The notes below the pieces were generated by a model, which worked only from the letters and a program-made list of their open reading frames with translations, made no database searches and was not told the origin of the DNA. A stretch of DNA of 64,000 bases. It comes from Agroathelia rolfsii. Its lineage: Eukaryota > Basidiomycota > Agaricomycetes > Amylocorticiales > Amylocorticiaceae. This document shows, one piece after another, positions 21,147-34,257 of this stretch. The position numbers and the translations under genes are program-made. The stretch lies in assembly GCA_018343915.1 (NCBI GenBank), contig JABRWF010000007.1, forward strand, positions 4,030,001 through 4,094,000, written 5' to 3'. Position 1 is the first letter of the stretch. Every line of letters starts with the position of its first letter.

Positions 21147-22992
21147 TGTCAAGGCTTGCACTCTTGACATAACCAACTGACGTAAACCCTCTCAAAGGTG
21201 CAAGGGATGGGCTGTAAGACCCCTTTTTACTACGTGCTACTGGGTTGGCTTATTAAGCAGACGCGCACGTGCTCCCGTTGCTACTCCTTTGTAATAGTAC
21301 TAGTCAAACGCCTACTTTGTTAGGGTTGCAATCGGTACTCTAGCGTGAGGCTTCCCGGGTGCTTCCTTCACGTCAAATAGGTATTCCTACTAGTTTCTTA
21401 CTCGGAATAGGCGGCTTAGCCCTCCGTGCTACTACGTACGTCTGAGAGGACTTGTTTCTGCCTCTACCTGAATGAACAGGATTTTGTAATCACGCGCAAT
21501 GCCTCCTTTGTATTGAGGACTTATTGTTCTTACGCCCTCTGGTACTAGGGCTCGTGTATTCTACTTAGATGCCGTTGAGGCCTTATACTAAATAGGCTAG
21601 AGAGAGAGAGGGGTGTGGGCTAAGAGAACAGGCCTGAAGGCAAGAATTATATTAGTGAATCTTATGTAGGGGATACAAGATGGGGGGTGCCCTTACCTGA
21701 AGGCGAGAAGGTTGAAGCTAAGGTTTCAGGTAAGGGCTACAAGCTTGTATTTATACACAAAATGAAGGGCCCGTGTGCAGCCTTGATGGTCTGTGTGCAG
21801 CCAGGGTTCGTAAGCAGGAACATGTAAAAATGCAGGGGCAGTGCTTTATGCCTAAGTCCGATGAGCAGCCGATCGGAATGATGAGTCTAGTACTCCTTAG
21901 TAATCGCATGTCATGAGTTGGAAAATATGGACAGAATTTTTACAAATTATTTAATTTTTATTGGAACTATCTTTACGAATTTTCGTCTCCTTTTATCTTT
22001 TTTATTACCCTTAGGGCGTGGACTGTAGGCAGTGAACGGTCAGGTGATTGGCCCTCATGTGACTAAGCCGCACGCTACAGGAGTAATCGTGAGTTGTGCG
22101 TTTCCTGTTCACCATTCCGCACAACTCCGGAGTACAAACCTCCGACCACTGACCAATTCCTAACGGATACTGGTTCCGTTACACACCTCTGAGCTTCCGC
22201 TCCCGAGCTCCTGCGGAGCTCCGCTCCTGAGCGCGGAACCTCCGGAAGTGTTGTATCTCCACACGGCTGCCCGTCGGAGTTAGGGAAAAGGTCTTCCCCT
22301 GCATAATCTACTTCCTCTATTCTTTGCCTCCGCATCGGAACTAGCGCGGAGCTTCCGCAAGTAGTATAAGTAGTGCATGTAACTTGTCCTGAAGGGCCAG
22401 CTTTGACCTCTTTGCCTTCAGGCAAGTATTAGACATTTGTATTCCTCTTATAGTATTACTCAATAAAACTTCGCCTTCAGGGTTCATTCCGCAGGGCCTA
22501 GCCCGTCTCAGCTATAGAATTCAATCACATCGGAGGTGGTGGAAATCCCCTCAAATAGTTTTTAAAGTCTATCGGAATAAGAGTAGGAGCCTCGCACATA
22601 GATACGGAAGAGTACCCGGTGTTGCCCTTCAATAAATCAGGGAACATATCTGTGGGAAAACCATATTTGTGTAGTACTTAGATTTTAGTGTTTAAGAGTA
22701 TATCCTTTGCACAGTCAAGGAGTGTACCCTTGACATCGCACAGTGATTGGAACGTCCCTGGTTCCTGAGTCTAGACCTTTTGATGAAAAGGAATGATCTA
22801 GACTCCGCCTTCCTAATATACTCTTGTCACGAGCACTCCTGTCACGTGGGGCTAACACAGCTAGTCACACGCGCGTCAAGATGTTGCCTGCAAGGTATTT
22901 CATCCGTATCTCAGTCAATAAAAATCGTAAAAATACAATAAAAATATGTACATGTTCGTAAGAAAAAGGCGAAAAATGTCCAACTCATAACA
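21147..22992 (-). repeat. Gy2 3' LTR (LTR-E), split by solo LTR-B
   Basis: Minus-strand ends TGTTATGAGTTGG...GCCTTGACA. The pol stop lies inside its first bases. A solo LTR-B is inserted at TCGCA. Confidence 0.9.
21909..22735 (+). repeat. solo LTR-B in Gy2 3' LTR
   Basis: 827 bp, flanked by perfect TCGCA (21904-21908, 22736-22740). Same family as the Gy1 LTR. Confidence 0.92.
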
Positions 22993-25900
22993 TTACCCCC
23001 TTCTCAAGGGAGTTACTCCGGAACTTCCCTAGTTCCTATCCTGCGGTTTCCTTCATAATTGTTTCCGTGAAATTTTCTATGGGCCTAAAAGGTAACTCCC
23101 CAAAGACTGCAGCATTCAAGCGTTTAGGTGTATTGGGGTGTTTCTTGTGGAAGTCTTGTATTCTGGCCTTGGCATGAGTTAGATTGTCTGCTGGTTCCTA
23201 ATTGTCTTCTCTAGATGCGTCCTTCCAGCTAACCAGGTACTCAAGCCGCTTAGGTCTTCCCGAGATTCTGGAATCCTTGATCTTGTCAACCTCCCATTCT
23301 TCTTCTCCTTCGACTTCTATAGGTTCTGGCGGGGGTTGGTCTCGGTCAGAAGGTTTATGCCCGGATAGAAGGGAAACATGAAAGACGTCATGGATTGACC
23401 ATGTGCGGGGAATCTTGAGCCAATAAGCAAGTGGACCAATCCTTTCCAAGATTTCGTAGGGTCCTGCAAACTTGGCAGCAAGCTTCCTGGTTAGTTGGGA
23501 GGTCTTGAGATTCTCGGTAGATAACCACACCTTGTCCCCTTTCTTCCATTGAGGGGACTCTTGAATGTGCTTATCAAATGCTTCCTTCATCTTTTCAGCA
23601 GCTAGGTTAAGCGCGGCATGGGCATCTGCTTGTGCATCGGAAATCACATGTAGCCAATCCTCTACGGCTGGGGTTTCAAAGATCCCGGTCAAGGAGAAGT
23701 CCATTCGTGGATCGAAGCCATAATTCATCCTGAAGGGTGACATCTTGGTGGCAGAGTGTTAGCGATTATTCAAGGCAAACTCCGCCAAAGGGAGTAAACA
23801 AGCCCAGTCATCTTGTCAATGTGATACAAAGAACCTCAGATATGCTTTGAGTTCCTGGTTAACACGTTCGGATTGGCCATCAGTCTGGGGGTGATAAGCT
23901 GTGGACATGGCCATGGTAATTCTGAGTTGTTTGTGAACCTCCCTCATGACCTTACTTGCAAACTGGGGTCCCCTATCGGAGGTTATCCTGGAAGGTAGTC
24001 CATGAAGCTTAAATACATGTGACCATAGAAGTTCCGCTGTCCCGATAGCATTGATTTTCTCTGTAGTAGGGATGATATGAGTCATTTTTGAGAATTGGTC
24101 AACTACTACCAGAATGCTATTGTATCCTTGGGAATTAGGGAGTTTAACTATCATGTCCATTGTAATATGATCCCAGGGTCTGGTAGGCGTAGGAAGCGGC
24201 TCAAGAGGACCAAATGCAGGTAAACAAGACGACTTGTTCTGGATGCAGGTTTGACAGGTTTCAACGTATTTGTTAACAGCTTTGGTCATGCCAGGCCACC
24301 AATAGTTGCATGATACCAGTTCAAGGGTCTTGTGTTGTCCTGGGTAGCCACTAAGTAAGCTATTGTGGTACATGGAGATGATCTGGGTACGGATTTCCTT
24401 GTCTGCTGGTACATAGACCTTTTCTTGCCGCAAAATGACGCCATTTTCCTGGTTCCATTCCTCTAAACCCTTCTGAAGCTTAACAGGGCCCAAATCCTTG
24501 ACCAGCCAAAGCGCCTCCGCAACCTCTGCTTTGGGGGAAGCATTCCGGATTTTCCTTAGCAGTTCGGACTCTCCCTCCATCAGTACATGACCTTGTCTAG
24601 CAGCGTTGATTCGGAACAACTTGGGGTCGAGCAGTACTACATCCTGGTTGTCCTCAGCATCCAAAACCTGAAGGTTAGGTCGACGGGATAGTGCATTGGC
24701 CTTGCCGTTCTCGGCGCCCTTCTGGAAATGGATGCGGAAGTTGAAATCAGCTAGGAAGAGGGACTAACAAGCTTGACAATGGGTAAGGTTGCGGGCGGTC
24801 GTCCAGTATTTGAGGTTCTTGTGGTCCGTCCAGATCTCAAAGGGGTAGGGTAAACCCTGGAGTAGATGACGCCAGTGGTCTAGAGCACGGATGACTCCTA
24901 ACATTTCCTTGTCCCAGATATCGTAATTCCTCTTGGCATCATTCATAGACTGAGACAGGAATGCTATTGGGTGCCAAGCACCAGATTCATCCTTCTGACT
25001 AAGGACTGCACCGGTTGCATAGGAGGAAGCGTCTGTTTTGACTCGTGTTGATGCTTTCTGATTATAGGATCTCAAGACAGGGGCTGTGCTGAAGGCCTTC
25101 TTAAGGTTTTCGAAGCTTTCTTGTTCTTCTTGACCCCAGGTCCATTCAACCTTGCCGGTGAGGTGATCCAAGGGTTTGCAGATCTTCCCGAAGTCACGAA
25201 TGAAGCGTCGATAGTAGTTAGCTAAACCTCGAAATTTATGGACCTCCTTGACGTTCTTAGGGGTTGGCCAGTCCAGAATAGGCTTAACCTTTTCTGGATC
25301 CATACGCACTTGTCGATGGGAGACAATAAAGCCAAGAATATTGACCTCAGGTTTTTCTACTTCAAATTTATCCAGGTTGCCATAGAGGTTGTGCTCCCTC
25401 AAGATGGATAGGACTTCCCTGGTAATTTCTCATAGCTTCTCCTTGGATTCGGCTCCAATGATGACGTCGTCGATGTACACCCTGACAAAACCCAACTGGA
25501 CTAATTGGAGGAGAATATCGTCCATTAACACTTGCATCGATGAGGGGGCATTGCAGAGGCCGAAGGGCATGACCAGGGGTTTGAATAAACTGCATGACGT
25601 GATAAAGGCCGCTTTGCGTTCATCTCCTTCCCTAATTCGAATATTGTTGAACCCAGCTCGTAAGTCAATTTTCGTGAACCAGCGGAATTTGGTCATGTGT
25701 TCGACAATTTCTGAGATCAGGGGAAGGGGATACGCATTTTTGACAGTCTGCTCATTGAGGGCTCGATAATCTTGGACAGGGCGAAGCTTCCCATTTTTCT
25801 TGGGTACAAAGAACATAGGGGCAGCGAATTCACTTTTAGATTTACGAATATACCCCTTTGCCAGGTTATCATCAATCCATTCATTGAGTGCATCAGTTTC

Positions 25901-26569
25901 ATTGCTACTGAGGGGGTATACATGCCCTCGTCTAAGCTTGGTTTCATCAAGCAACTCAATTTTGTAGTCAGATGACTTGTGGCTAGGTAGTCTACTCGCT
26001 TCTTCTTCAGAGAATACATCAGCGAAGTCTTTGTAGCCTGGTGGCATAGTTGCAGCAGCTTGTATGGTTTCCTTTTCAGGCAGGAAGGTGATCTCTACAG
26101 ATTTCCAGTCTATTACCGGGTTTTCAAGGCGCAGCCAATCGATACCAAGAATAACGTCTTCCTGGCCTATATCGACAACGCAGAGTGGCAGGTACTTTCT
26201 TTTGGATCCTATCGTAGTATCGAGGATTGCAACAGATTCAATCTTTCCTATCTGATTTGCGGAGTTATCGATGTTATACAGGGGAATAGGACGAGGTAAA
26301 TTTTTTGTAGGTATTTTATGTTTTTCTACGTATCTGTAATTTACAAAAGAAGATGAGGCACCAGAGTCAATCATAGCAGAAGTAGAAAAGTCTCTAAAAG
26401 GTCCATGGAACATAATTGGAACCTTGAGGTGCTGTCCATTTGCACCTGCAAGGGAAAAATAAGAGGAAGAAGAAATGGAAATATTGTTACAAGAAGAAAG
26501 AGAAGAGAAACGATTCTGAACGTATTGGTCAGACTGAATAGCCCTTTCAGCTGACCTTAAGAAAAACCC
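22985..26569 (-). pseudogene. Gy2 pol: protease-RT-RNase H-integrase-chromodomain
   Basis: Entered by -1 slippage at 26569-26563 and open in that frame through GQHLKVPIMFHG. Protease AMIDSGASSSF, RT with VYIDDVIIG, RNase H (TDASSYATG, KEMLGV, TDHKNL), integrase HHCC finger (HPGQH...CQTC), core D (TMDMIVK), D (TSDRGPQF) and E (GQSERV), then a chromodomain (EWEVDKIKDSRISGRPKRLE and onward). Catalytic residues look intact, but five nonsense codons interrupt the single frame (TGA 25430, TAG 24764, TGA 23816, TAA 23759, TAG 23198). All fit C-to-T or G-to-A. The stop is TGA inside the LTR (22987-22985). No frameshift indel was seen. Confidence 0.9.
26527..26569 (-). promoter_or_regulatory. Gy2 gag-pol -1 frameshift signal
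   Basis: GGGTTTT (26569-26563), 6-nt spacer containing the gag stop TAA, hairpin 26556-26527 with stem GGTCAG-CTGAA paired to TTCAG-T-CTGACC. The -1 frame is open from the heptamer into pol. Confidence 0.8.
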
Positions 26570-28047
26570 ATCTAATCCTTAAGAGTGGTGATGGCGGCCG
26601 CTTGTTCTTCTATGATCTGCATTACATGATCAGGGACCGTATACGCAGGCGGGCTGGTAGAAGCTGGAGGTGGGGCAGTGACGGGGGGGACTATTGGTTG
26701 GACAGAGGCAGATATAGATGCTTGTCCAGCAGGGGCGAATGGATGGGGCTTGTATCTGAGGAGTGGGCAGCGGCACTTTGGATGACCTAGTTGGCCACAA
26801 TGGAAACACTGTGCCTTTGACCAATCCCTAGGCGGGAACGATGGTCTTCCCTGAAATGAGGGTTGACTGGTTGAAGGTGTAGCAACTTGAGCCGCATTAA
26901 TCGTGATGGGGTTTGTAGCCGACCCAGCTACAGGGACCTGAGGTCTCCATGTGTCCTGCCACAACCCTGCAGAACGTAGTCCTTGTTCAGCACGAAGTGC
27001 TGCGTCCATTGCCTTTTGGACCGTTTCCAAATTGGATTAGTCCCATCCTCCCAATACATTACGGATCTTGGGGTTTAGTCCATCAAGGAACCTTACACGC
27101 CAATCCTCTTCTGACAGGTCAGTTTGTTGCGCAGTTGACCAGAAGTCCGTAATGTAGTCTTGGGTGCTGCGCGAACCCTGCTTCAGGTTTTTCAGCTTAT
27201 CTAGAGCTGACCTCTTGTAATCCCATGATCCGTACAGTCCACGGAAAGCCTTATAGAAGTTTTCAAAGATGAAGGGAGGTGATCCCTTAACTTCTTCTTC
27301 GGCCTTAATTTGGTCGGACCATTTTTCTGACCATCTTCGCAGACCTCCTTCCAGCAAAGAGATCAGCAGTCTTCCCTTGTCTCGATCTGAACTGTACAAG
27401 GTGGGGTTTAGTCCCAGGTAGTTTTTGAAATCCAGAATGAAGTCCTTGTATTTTTCGCAATCACCCAAGAACTTAGAGGGCTCCTTGCCTCTTTCCTTTG
27501 TTGAGGCCACTGTGACCACCTGAGGCGCAGGTGCCAGAGCAGGGACAAGAGTCGGTGCCAGATGATTGGCAATTTCTACCAGCTTTCGCTGGGTCTTGGT
27601 CATGTGCCTCATCATTTCAGTGGTCTGATGCTGCATTTCCAGCATCTGACCCATGAACTGTTCAAAGCCTGACATGGTGGGAGAGGGGGGGCGAGTGATG
27701 GCAGGTGTGCGGGTTTGTGGAGTAGGTATCGGCGTGCGGATTCTGGGTGTAACAGCCGGTGTGGGAACGCGAGAATGGGTATGGGAGGCTATGGGTTCAG
27801 CTTCTGGCTCACGATAATCAGAGGGTGATGGATAGACCTCTTCCTCAGGTTCTTCTTTGTCTTCGTCCTCCTCTTCTTCAGATTCTTCAGGTGATGCGGG
27901 TTTAGGAGGGGAGGGAGCTTTTGGAGGCGTAGGTACCTTGGGTGGTTGGGAGAAGGTGGGCTGGGGAGCGGGTGCGGAGACGGATGGGCGGGCAGAGGTT
28001 TTTGCAGTGGGTTGTGCGGGTGCCTTTCCTTTCCTGGATTGGCTCAT
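26557..28047 (-). pseudogene. Gy2 gag
   Basis: ATG at 28047. The Pro/Ser/Glu-rich disordered N-terminus (about 130 residues) is followed by a retrotransposon capsid domain (EKYKDFILDFKNYLGLNPTL and onward) and the CCHC knuckle CFHCGQLGHPKCRC. Two TAG codons replace Gln (27036-27034 and 26574-26572), the second just before the final MGFS-stop. Close to Gy5 and Gy7 gag. Confidence 0.87.
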
Positions 28048-28451
28048 ATACAGTGGAGCGAAGGCTCAACACACAGATTTTTCTTCTTCAGACTTAAGGC
28101 GGTAAGCCAACCACCTTCTGGTAACGTAATAAAATGTAGAGTAACAAATTACTTAAACAACCAAGCAGTTTTACTCCTAAAGAGGAGTCCCTAGAAGCAG
28201 CAGACTAACTCTGCACTAGCGCCTTTGGGTAACGACACGAGCTTTCCCTGGAAGTACAGGTACCGGCAAGTACAAATCTTAACGGGTTGAAATTGAGGTT
28301 TTTAAGCCCAATCAATTGCTTCCGCAAACAGTTCGGGGTTGTTTAGGTAAGAACAATCATAGAAAGAAAAAGAGTTTTCTTGGCTTATGCTACTTTGCAG
28401 ATATCTGGGACTGCACACCTGGAGCTATGGCTCAACAGATGGTTTTAGGTG

Positions 28452-28463
28452 TAGCTTCGACCT
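28452..28463 (-). promoter_or_regulatory. Gy2 self-primer binding site
   Basis: Minus-strand AGGTCGAAGCTA next to the LTR pairs with TAGCTTCGACCT in the same 5' LTR (plus coordinates 29028-29039). Confidence 0.75.
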
Positions 28464-28465
28464 AA

Positions 28466-30359
28466 TGTCAAGGCTTGCACTCTTGACGTAACCAACTGAC
28501 GTAAACCCTCTCAAAGGTGCAAGGGATGGGCTGTAAGACCCCTTTTTACTACGTGCTACTGGGTTGGCTTATTAAGCAGACGCGCACGTGCTCCCGTTGC
28601 TACTCCTTCGTAATAGTACTAGTCAAATGCCTACTTTGTTAGGGTTGCAATCGGTACTCTAGCGTGAGGCTTCCCGGGTGCTTCCTTCACATCAAATAGG
28701 TATTCCTACTAGTTTCTTACTTGGAATAGGCGGCTTAGCCCTCCGTGCTACTACGTACGTCTGAGAGGACTTGTTTCTGCCTCTACCTGAATGAACAGGA
28801 TTTTGTAATCACGCGCAATGCCTCCTTTGTATTGAGGACTTATTGTTCTTACGCCCTCTAGTACTAGGGCTCGTGTATTCTACTTAGATGCCGTTGAGGC
28901 CTTATACTAAATAGGCTAGAGAGAGAGAGGGGTATGGGCTAAGAGAACAGACCTGAAGGCAAGAATTATATTAGTGAATCTTATGTAGGGGATATAAGAT
29001 GGGGGGTGCCCTTACCTAAAGGCGAGAAGGTCGAAGCTAAGGTTTCAGGTAAGGGCTACAAGCTTGTATTTATACACAAAATGAAGGGCCCATGTACAGC
29101 CTTGATGGTCTGTGTGCAGCCGGGGTTCGTAAGCAGGAACATGTAAAAATGCAGGGGCAGTGCTTTGTGTCTAAGTCCGATGAGCAGCCGATCGGAATGA
29201 TGAGTCTAGTACTCCTTAGTAATTGCACAGTGATTGGAACGTCCCTGGTTCCTGAGTCTAGACCTTTTGATGAAAAGGAATGATCTAGACTCCGCCTTCC
29301 TAATATACTCTTGTCACGAGCACTACTGTCACGTGGGGCTAACACAGCCAGTCACACGCGCGTTGTCACGACCCGCCAACGCACCCGGCTGCCGAACGTC
29401 CCGATTGCGCACATTGACACACGCAAACACCTACAACGGAGTTACCGGCGACGCCCTCCCTTCTGAGTCGCCACATACCCCGTACATCGGACGCGTTTCC
29501 GATGTGTCCGCCGACGTTTCCCCGAAGCCATGTGCAAGGCCGCCTTCGCACTTCCTTTCCATCATCGACGCGCTTCTGTCCATAAGAGCGTCCCACATGC
29601 CGACTGGCCTTCTTGATGTCAATCCCCAAGTCGCCATGTGTCCCCACCAGCGGATCCTTCCTATCTGGGAAGATCGCGCTTGGTTCTCCACCATGATTGC
29701 GCTCTGATTGACGATCAGACCGCCGATGGTTCCGAAGGAATGCACCCCCGCCTTCGTGCACAGCGTGGCATGACTACCAGAGCGCGCGGCGCGCACTATT
29801 CTCTATTGTTCTTATTGTTCTTCTTGCCTTTCTTTATTTATCATTTTCTCAACTACTGTACTTCGTATATATGTACTGTACCTGATGTAGTAGTTACAGT
29901 AGTCAGAAAATTAAGTGTGTTTGGCCCTAAACAAGCCCTACACCCGCTGCATAGCCAGCGGTCAACCTGTGGACTCGAGTGTCCTCGAGTATCTCGTTCT
30001 GTTCTCTCCCTCTGGCTTGTCATCTTCCGCTCTACGCCCGATCTCGCCGGACCTCCCGCTCAACCTGCCGTACGTCTGACTGCTCGCCGCGCTACCTGTA
30101 TTGCCGCAGGCCCCGAGATATCGAAGAGGCGTCTCCACGAACCCACAGGGCTGCCATCCGGCAGTGAGCCACTTAGCAACTAGCGCTCCAGGGGCATCGC
30201 TGCACCGCCCGAGCTAGCTGCGAAGGCAGCTCTTGACACGTGTCAAGATGTCGCCTGCAAGGTATTTCGTCCGTATCTCAGTCAATAAAAATCGTAAAAA
30301 TACAATAAAAATATGTACATATTCGTAAGAAAAAGGCGAAAAATGTCCAACTTATAACA
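28466..30359 (-). repeat. Gy2 5' LTR (LTR-E), split by solo LTR-A
   Basis: Net 1,014 bp. Contains CACGTGAC near its start, a TATAAATA box and the CCTGAA...TTCAGG-type R hairpin. Confidence 0.9.
29364..30238 (-). repeat. solo LTR-A, copy 5
   Basis: 875 bp in the Gy2 5' LTR, flanked by CGCGT (29359-29363) and CGTGT (30239-30243), a duplication with one transition. Confidence 0.85.
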
Positions 30360-30364
30360 ATGAG

Positions 30365-30489
30365 TGAGAATAAAAGCAAACAACAAACATGGAGGTAAAG
30401 GAAAATATAATGGAGGGCTAGGAAGAAACGGGAAAGTAAGAATGGTAAGGAATGATAGAGTAGATAAGTGAAAAATTAGTGAAACAAAA
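30365..30489. other. spacer between Gy2 and the end of Gy3 pol
   Basis: A-rich, no gene. Before Gy2 inserted it was continuous with 21070-21146, the 3' flank of the zinc-cluster gene. Confidence 0.5.
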
Positions 30490-33319
30490 TCAAAGGTTGG
30501 TTAAAGGACTGGGCTTATCAGGGTACCTGGTGTGGAAATCCGCAACAAGCTTCTGAGCATGAGCAAGCTCCGTGGCCGGAAGCCATTCCTCTTCATCCAG
30601 AGTTCCTTTGTACCTGGCCTAGTGTACATGATAAAGTAGCCGGCAGCGGTGTCGTTTGTTTATCTTGGAGTCCAGGACCTAGGAGATCTCATACTCCAGT
30701 TCTCCATCGACTTCCACCGAAGGTGGCGGAGGCTGCATGCGGTTTAGGATAGTGTTGGCTGGTGCTGGTTTGAGCTAGGAGACGTAGAACACGGGATGGA
30801 CAGAGTGCATAGTGTTAGGCAGGCGAAGAGTGAATGATGAAGGACCAACTTGTGCAATTATGTCGAATGGGCCAAGGAACTTGTCTGAAAGCTTCTTGGA
30901 AGGCCGGGTGGTGTGGAAATACTTTGCTCAAATGAATGCTTGTTGCCTGACTTGGAAGTCAGGAGCCAGGAGGCGCTTCTTATCTGCCGGGGCTTGGTAT
31001 TGCTGCTGGGCTGCGGAGATTTGGGTTCGGAGTTCCTGGTGTAATGCATCCAGATCGACGGCGAACTTGAGGGCTTGTGTGGAGGTAATATCCCGTTCTA
31101 GATGTACGGAGATTGCTGAAGGATTATAGCTCTTATTAGCGAAGAACGGAGATATGCCGGTGGTGTCATTTGGAGCGTTGTTGTAGGCAAATTCCGCAAG
31201 TGGAAGTAATTCTGCCCAGTTGTCCTGCTAGTAGTTGCAGTACATGCGGAGGTACTGCTCAAGCATCTGATTGATGCGCTCTGTCTGTCCATTGCCTTCA
31301 GGGTAGTAGCTGGAAGTAAAATGGAGCTTCATGTCTAGCAGTGTTCCAAGCAAGCGGAAGAAGTGGGACACAAATTCGGAGCTGCGGTCGGAGGTGATGT
31401 GCTGCGGAACTCCGTGCTTGGAGAAGATATGCATGACAAAGAGGCAGGCGAGATCTTGCAACGTAATGGTGTCATGGGTTAGGATGAAAATTCCTTGCTT
31501 AGACAGGTGGTCAACAACAACCAGAATAGAGGTGAAACCAGTGGAGGATGGCAGTTGCTCAATGAAGTCCATTGAGATGGAGTTCCAAGGGCGCTCAGGA
31601 ATGGGAAGTTGGTGCAACAGACCGTACAACTTGTGGCAGACAGCTTTACCATGCTTGCAGGTTATGCAGGTATTGCAGTAGTTCTTGACATATTCGCGGA
31701 GGCCCAGCCATATGTACTCCCAGCGGTGTCAAGGGTACACTCCTTGACTGTGCAAAGTGTATACTCCTAACACTAAAATCTAAGTACTGCACAAATATGG
31801 TTTTCCCACAGATATGTTCCCTAATTTATTGAAGGGCAACACCGGGTACTCTTCCGTACTTATGTCCGAGGCTCCGACTTTTATTCTGACAAACTTCGTA
31901 ACTTACTTGAGGGGATTTCCACCACCTCCGGTGTGAGTGTATGCTATAGCTGAGATGGGCTAGGCCCTGTGGAATGAACCCTGAAGGCGAAGTTTTATTG
32001 AGTAATACTATAAGAGGAATACAAATGTCTAATACTTGCCTGAAGGCAAAGAGGTCAAAGCTGGCCCTTCAGGACAAGTTACATGCACTACTTATACTAC
32101 TTGCGGAAGCTCCGCGCTAGTTCCGATGCGGAGGCAAAGAATAGAGGAAGTAGATTATGCAGGGGAAGACCTTTTCCCTAACTCCGACGGGCAGCCGTGC
32201 GGAGATACAACACTTCCGGAGGTTCCGCGCTCAGGAGCGGAGCTCCGCAGGAGCTCGGGAGTGGAAGCTCGGAGGTGTGTAACGGAACCAGTATCCGTTA
32301 GGAATCGGTCAGTGGTCGGAGGTTTGTACTCCGGAGTTGTGCGGAATGGTGAACAGGAAACGCACAACTCACGATTACTCCTGTAGCATGCGGCTTAGTC
32401 ACATGAGGGCCAATCACCTGACCGTTCACTGCCTACAGTCCACGCCCTAAGGGTAATAAAGAAAAAGATAAAAGGAGACGAAAATTCGTAAAAATAGTTC
32501 CAATAAAAATTAAATAATTTGCAAAAATTCTGTCCATATTTTCCAACTCATGACAAGCGGATGAGCTCGAGGGTCTTACTCTGTCCAAAGTGGCCAGCCA
32601 ATGGGTGATCATGCTTCAAGCGCAGGACACAAAGCCAAAGGTCATTTGCTTCAGGGACGTAGATGCATTTGTCGCAAAGCAGGAAACCATTGGTCATGGT
32701 CTAGCAAGGGTCCGGTGGAGACTTGTGGAGGACTGCTTGGAGGCAAACGTATCTGCAGAGGTGGTGGAGCAAATATCGTCGTGGAGTTGTTGCATGTCAA
32801 GGAGCTCTGATGCACGGAGTGCCGGAGTTATGAGTGTGGTAGCGCGAAGGGACGCGGAGAGCTGTTCAGTGGTGAATATTGGCCATAGGTTGTGCGGATT
32901 AATGCTGGCGTAGCCACTATCCCCCCCTTTTGGGTAAACGTCCCAACGTTGAGTGAGGGAATCGGGTTTTTTGCCAAGGCGCCCGGGGTGGAAACGGATG
33001 ACCAGGTTGAAGGCAGATAGAAATTCTGACCAACAAGCTTGACGCCGAGTCAGAAGCTTGGTTGTGGAGAAATAGACGAGGTTTTTGTGGTCCGTGACAA
33101 TGTCAATTGGAAGAGCCGCACCCTCAAGGTAATGCTGCTAGGTGCGGAACACTTCAAAGATAGCTAGGAGCTCCTTATTGTGGGTGTCATAATTGAGCTT
33201 AGAGGTGCTCAGGAAGCAGGAGTAGAATATGATGGGGCGGATTTCTAAGTTGGAGCACACAATGGAGAGAATCCCAGCGACAGCGTAGTTGGAGGCATCC
33301 ATTTCAACAATGAGCTAGC
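30490..33319 (-). pseudogene. Gy3 pol, 3' half: RNase H, integrase, chromodomain
   Basis: RNase H with MDASNYAVAG, KELLAIFEV and TDHKNLVYF; integrase finger HPLAGHFGQSKTLELIR; after the solo LTR-B, CNTCITC, then core D (SMDFIEQLP), D (TSDRSSEFVS) and E (GQTERINQ). The C-terminus carries a chromodomain (YEIS...LDSKINKRHRCRLLYHVH and WLPATELAHAQ). Several TAG/TAA codons stand where Trp or Gln is expected, and the frame changes at least once between RNase H and the core. Stop TGA 30492-30490. Confidence 0.82.
31727..32555 (-). repeat. solo LTR-B in Gy3 integrase
   Basis: 829 bp, perfect AGCGG duplications (31722-31726, 32556-32560). Removing it joins LELIR to WEYIWLGL. Confidence 0.92.
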
Positions 33320-33399
33320 TGTTATGAGTTGGATATTTTTCGCCTTTTCTTTACGGATATATACATATTTTTCTTATATTTTTATGATTTTTATTGATT

Positions 33400-34243
33400 T
33401 GTCATGAGATGGAATTTTTGCCGATTTTTCGGTCTATTTCTTGTATTATTTGGACCAGTATTTATTTAGTTATTACATTTTCCTTTTTCTTTGTTTTCCT
33501 TATAAAAATTACCCTTTAGGGCGTGGACTGTGGGCAGTGCAGTGGTCATGTGATTGGCCCTCACGTGTTCCAAGCCGCACGTCACAGGAGTAATCTCGGG
33601 GCTGTGCATACTTCTATTTTCACCATCATGCACAGCCCAGGAACATAGCCTTCCTTCCCTGAGCGATTCCTAATGATTACCGGTATCGGTCCGGAAACGG
33701 ATCTCCACACGGATGCCTGGTGGAGTTAGGGTAAAAGCTCTTCCCCTGCATTGCCACATTTATGCTTCTATTTCCCTCTGCACACAGACCACCAAGCTGC
33801 GCACGGACCCTTCAATAGTAGTATAAATAGCGCATGTAACTTGTCCTGAAGAGCTTAGCTTCAACCTCTTCGCCTTCAGGCAAGTAAAGGTTTTGTATTC
33901 CATAGACAAGATTACTAAATAAACTTCGCCTTTAGGGTACTTTTCTTGTTGGCCTAGGCCTTAACGTCCTAGCCCCCCCCTTTTTCTCTCTCTCTCCCTC
34001 CCCTCTACTTGAAGGCGGTGCAAATCCCCTTACGCGTGTGTGTGAACTTGAGTATAAACGATCACGTGAGAGTTAATAAAGTACCCGGCGCACCCTCAAT
34101 AGACAAAGGGATTTGCGTATCTGTGGGAACCCTCTTACGTGGGTACTTTAGCACTTAATTGTCTTAGGAGTATATTATTTGATTGTGCGCACTAGTAGGC
34201 TCTCCAAGCCCAACGTCACATTGTCAAGAGTGTACCCTTGACA
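33400..34243 (+). repeat. Gy4 5' LTR (LTR-C)
   Basis: TGTCATGAGATGG...GTACCCTTGACA. Inverted CCAAT (33553-33557) beside an E-box CACGTG (33562-33567), TATAAATA at 33822-33829, then the self-primer 33856-33867 within a CCTGAAG...CTTCAGG hairpin. An AATAAA and a second GCCTTCAGG follow near the presumed R/U5 border. Confidence 0.93.
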
Positions 34244-34245
34244 TT

Positions 34246-34257
34246 AGGTCGAAGCTA
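34246..34257 (+). promoter_or_regulatory. Gy4 self-primer binding site
   Basis: AGGTCGAAGCTA, two bases inside the LTR, is complementary to TAGCTTCGACCT of the 3' LTR (40194-40205). The 5' LTR copy has one transition (33856-33867). Confidence 0.78.

Larger units (their letters stand above)
21147..30359 (-). mobile_element. Gy2: full-length Ty3/Gypsy chromovirus
   Basis: Both LTR-E copies are present (net 1,014 bp each), with perfect ATGAG duplications (21142-21146, 30360-30364). Net length without two nested solo LTRs is about 7.5 kb. Order on the minus strand: 5' LTR, self-primer site, gag, -1 frameshift signal, pol with chromodomain, 3' LTR. It is inserted in the short gap between the zinc-cluster gene and the end of Gy3 pol. 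Confidence 0.93.
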
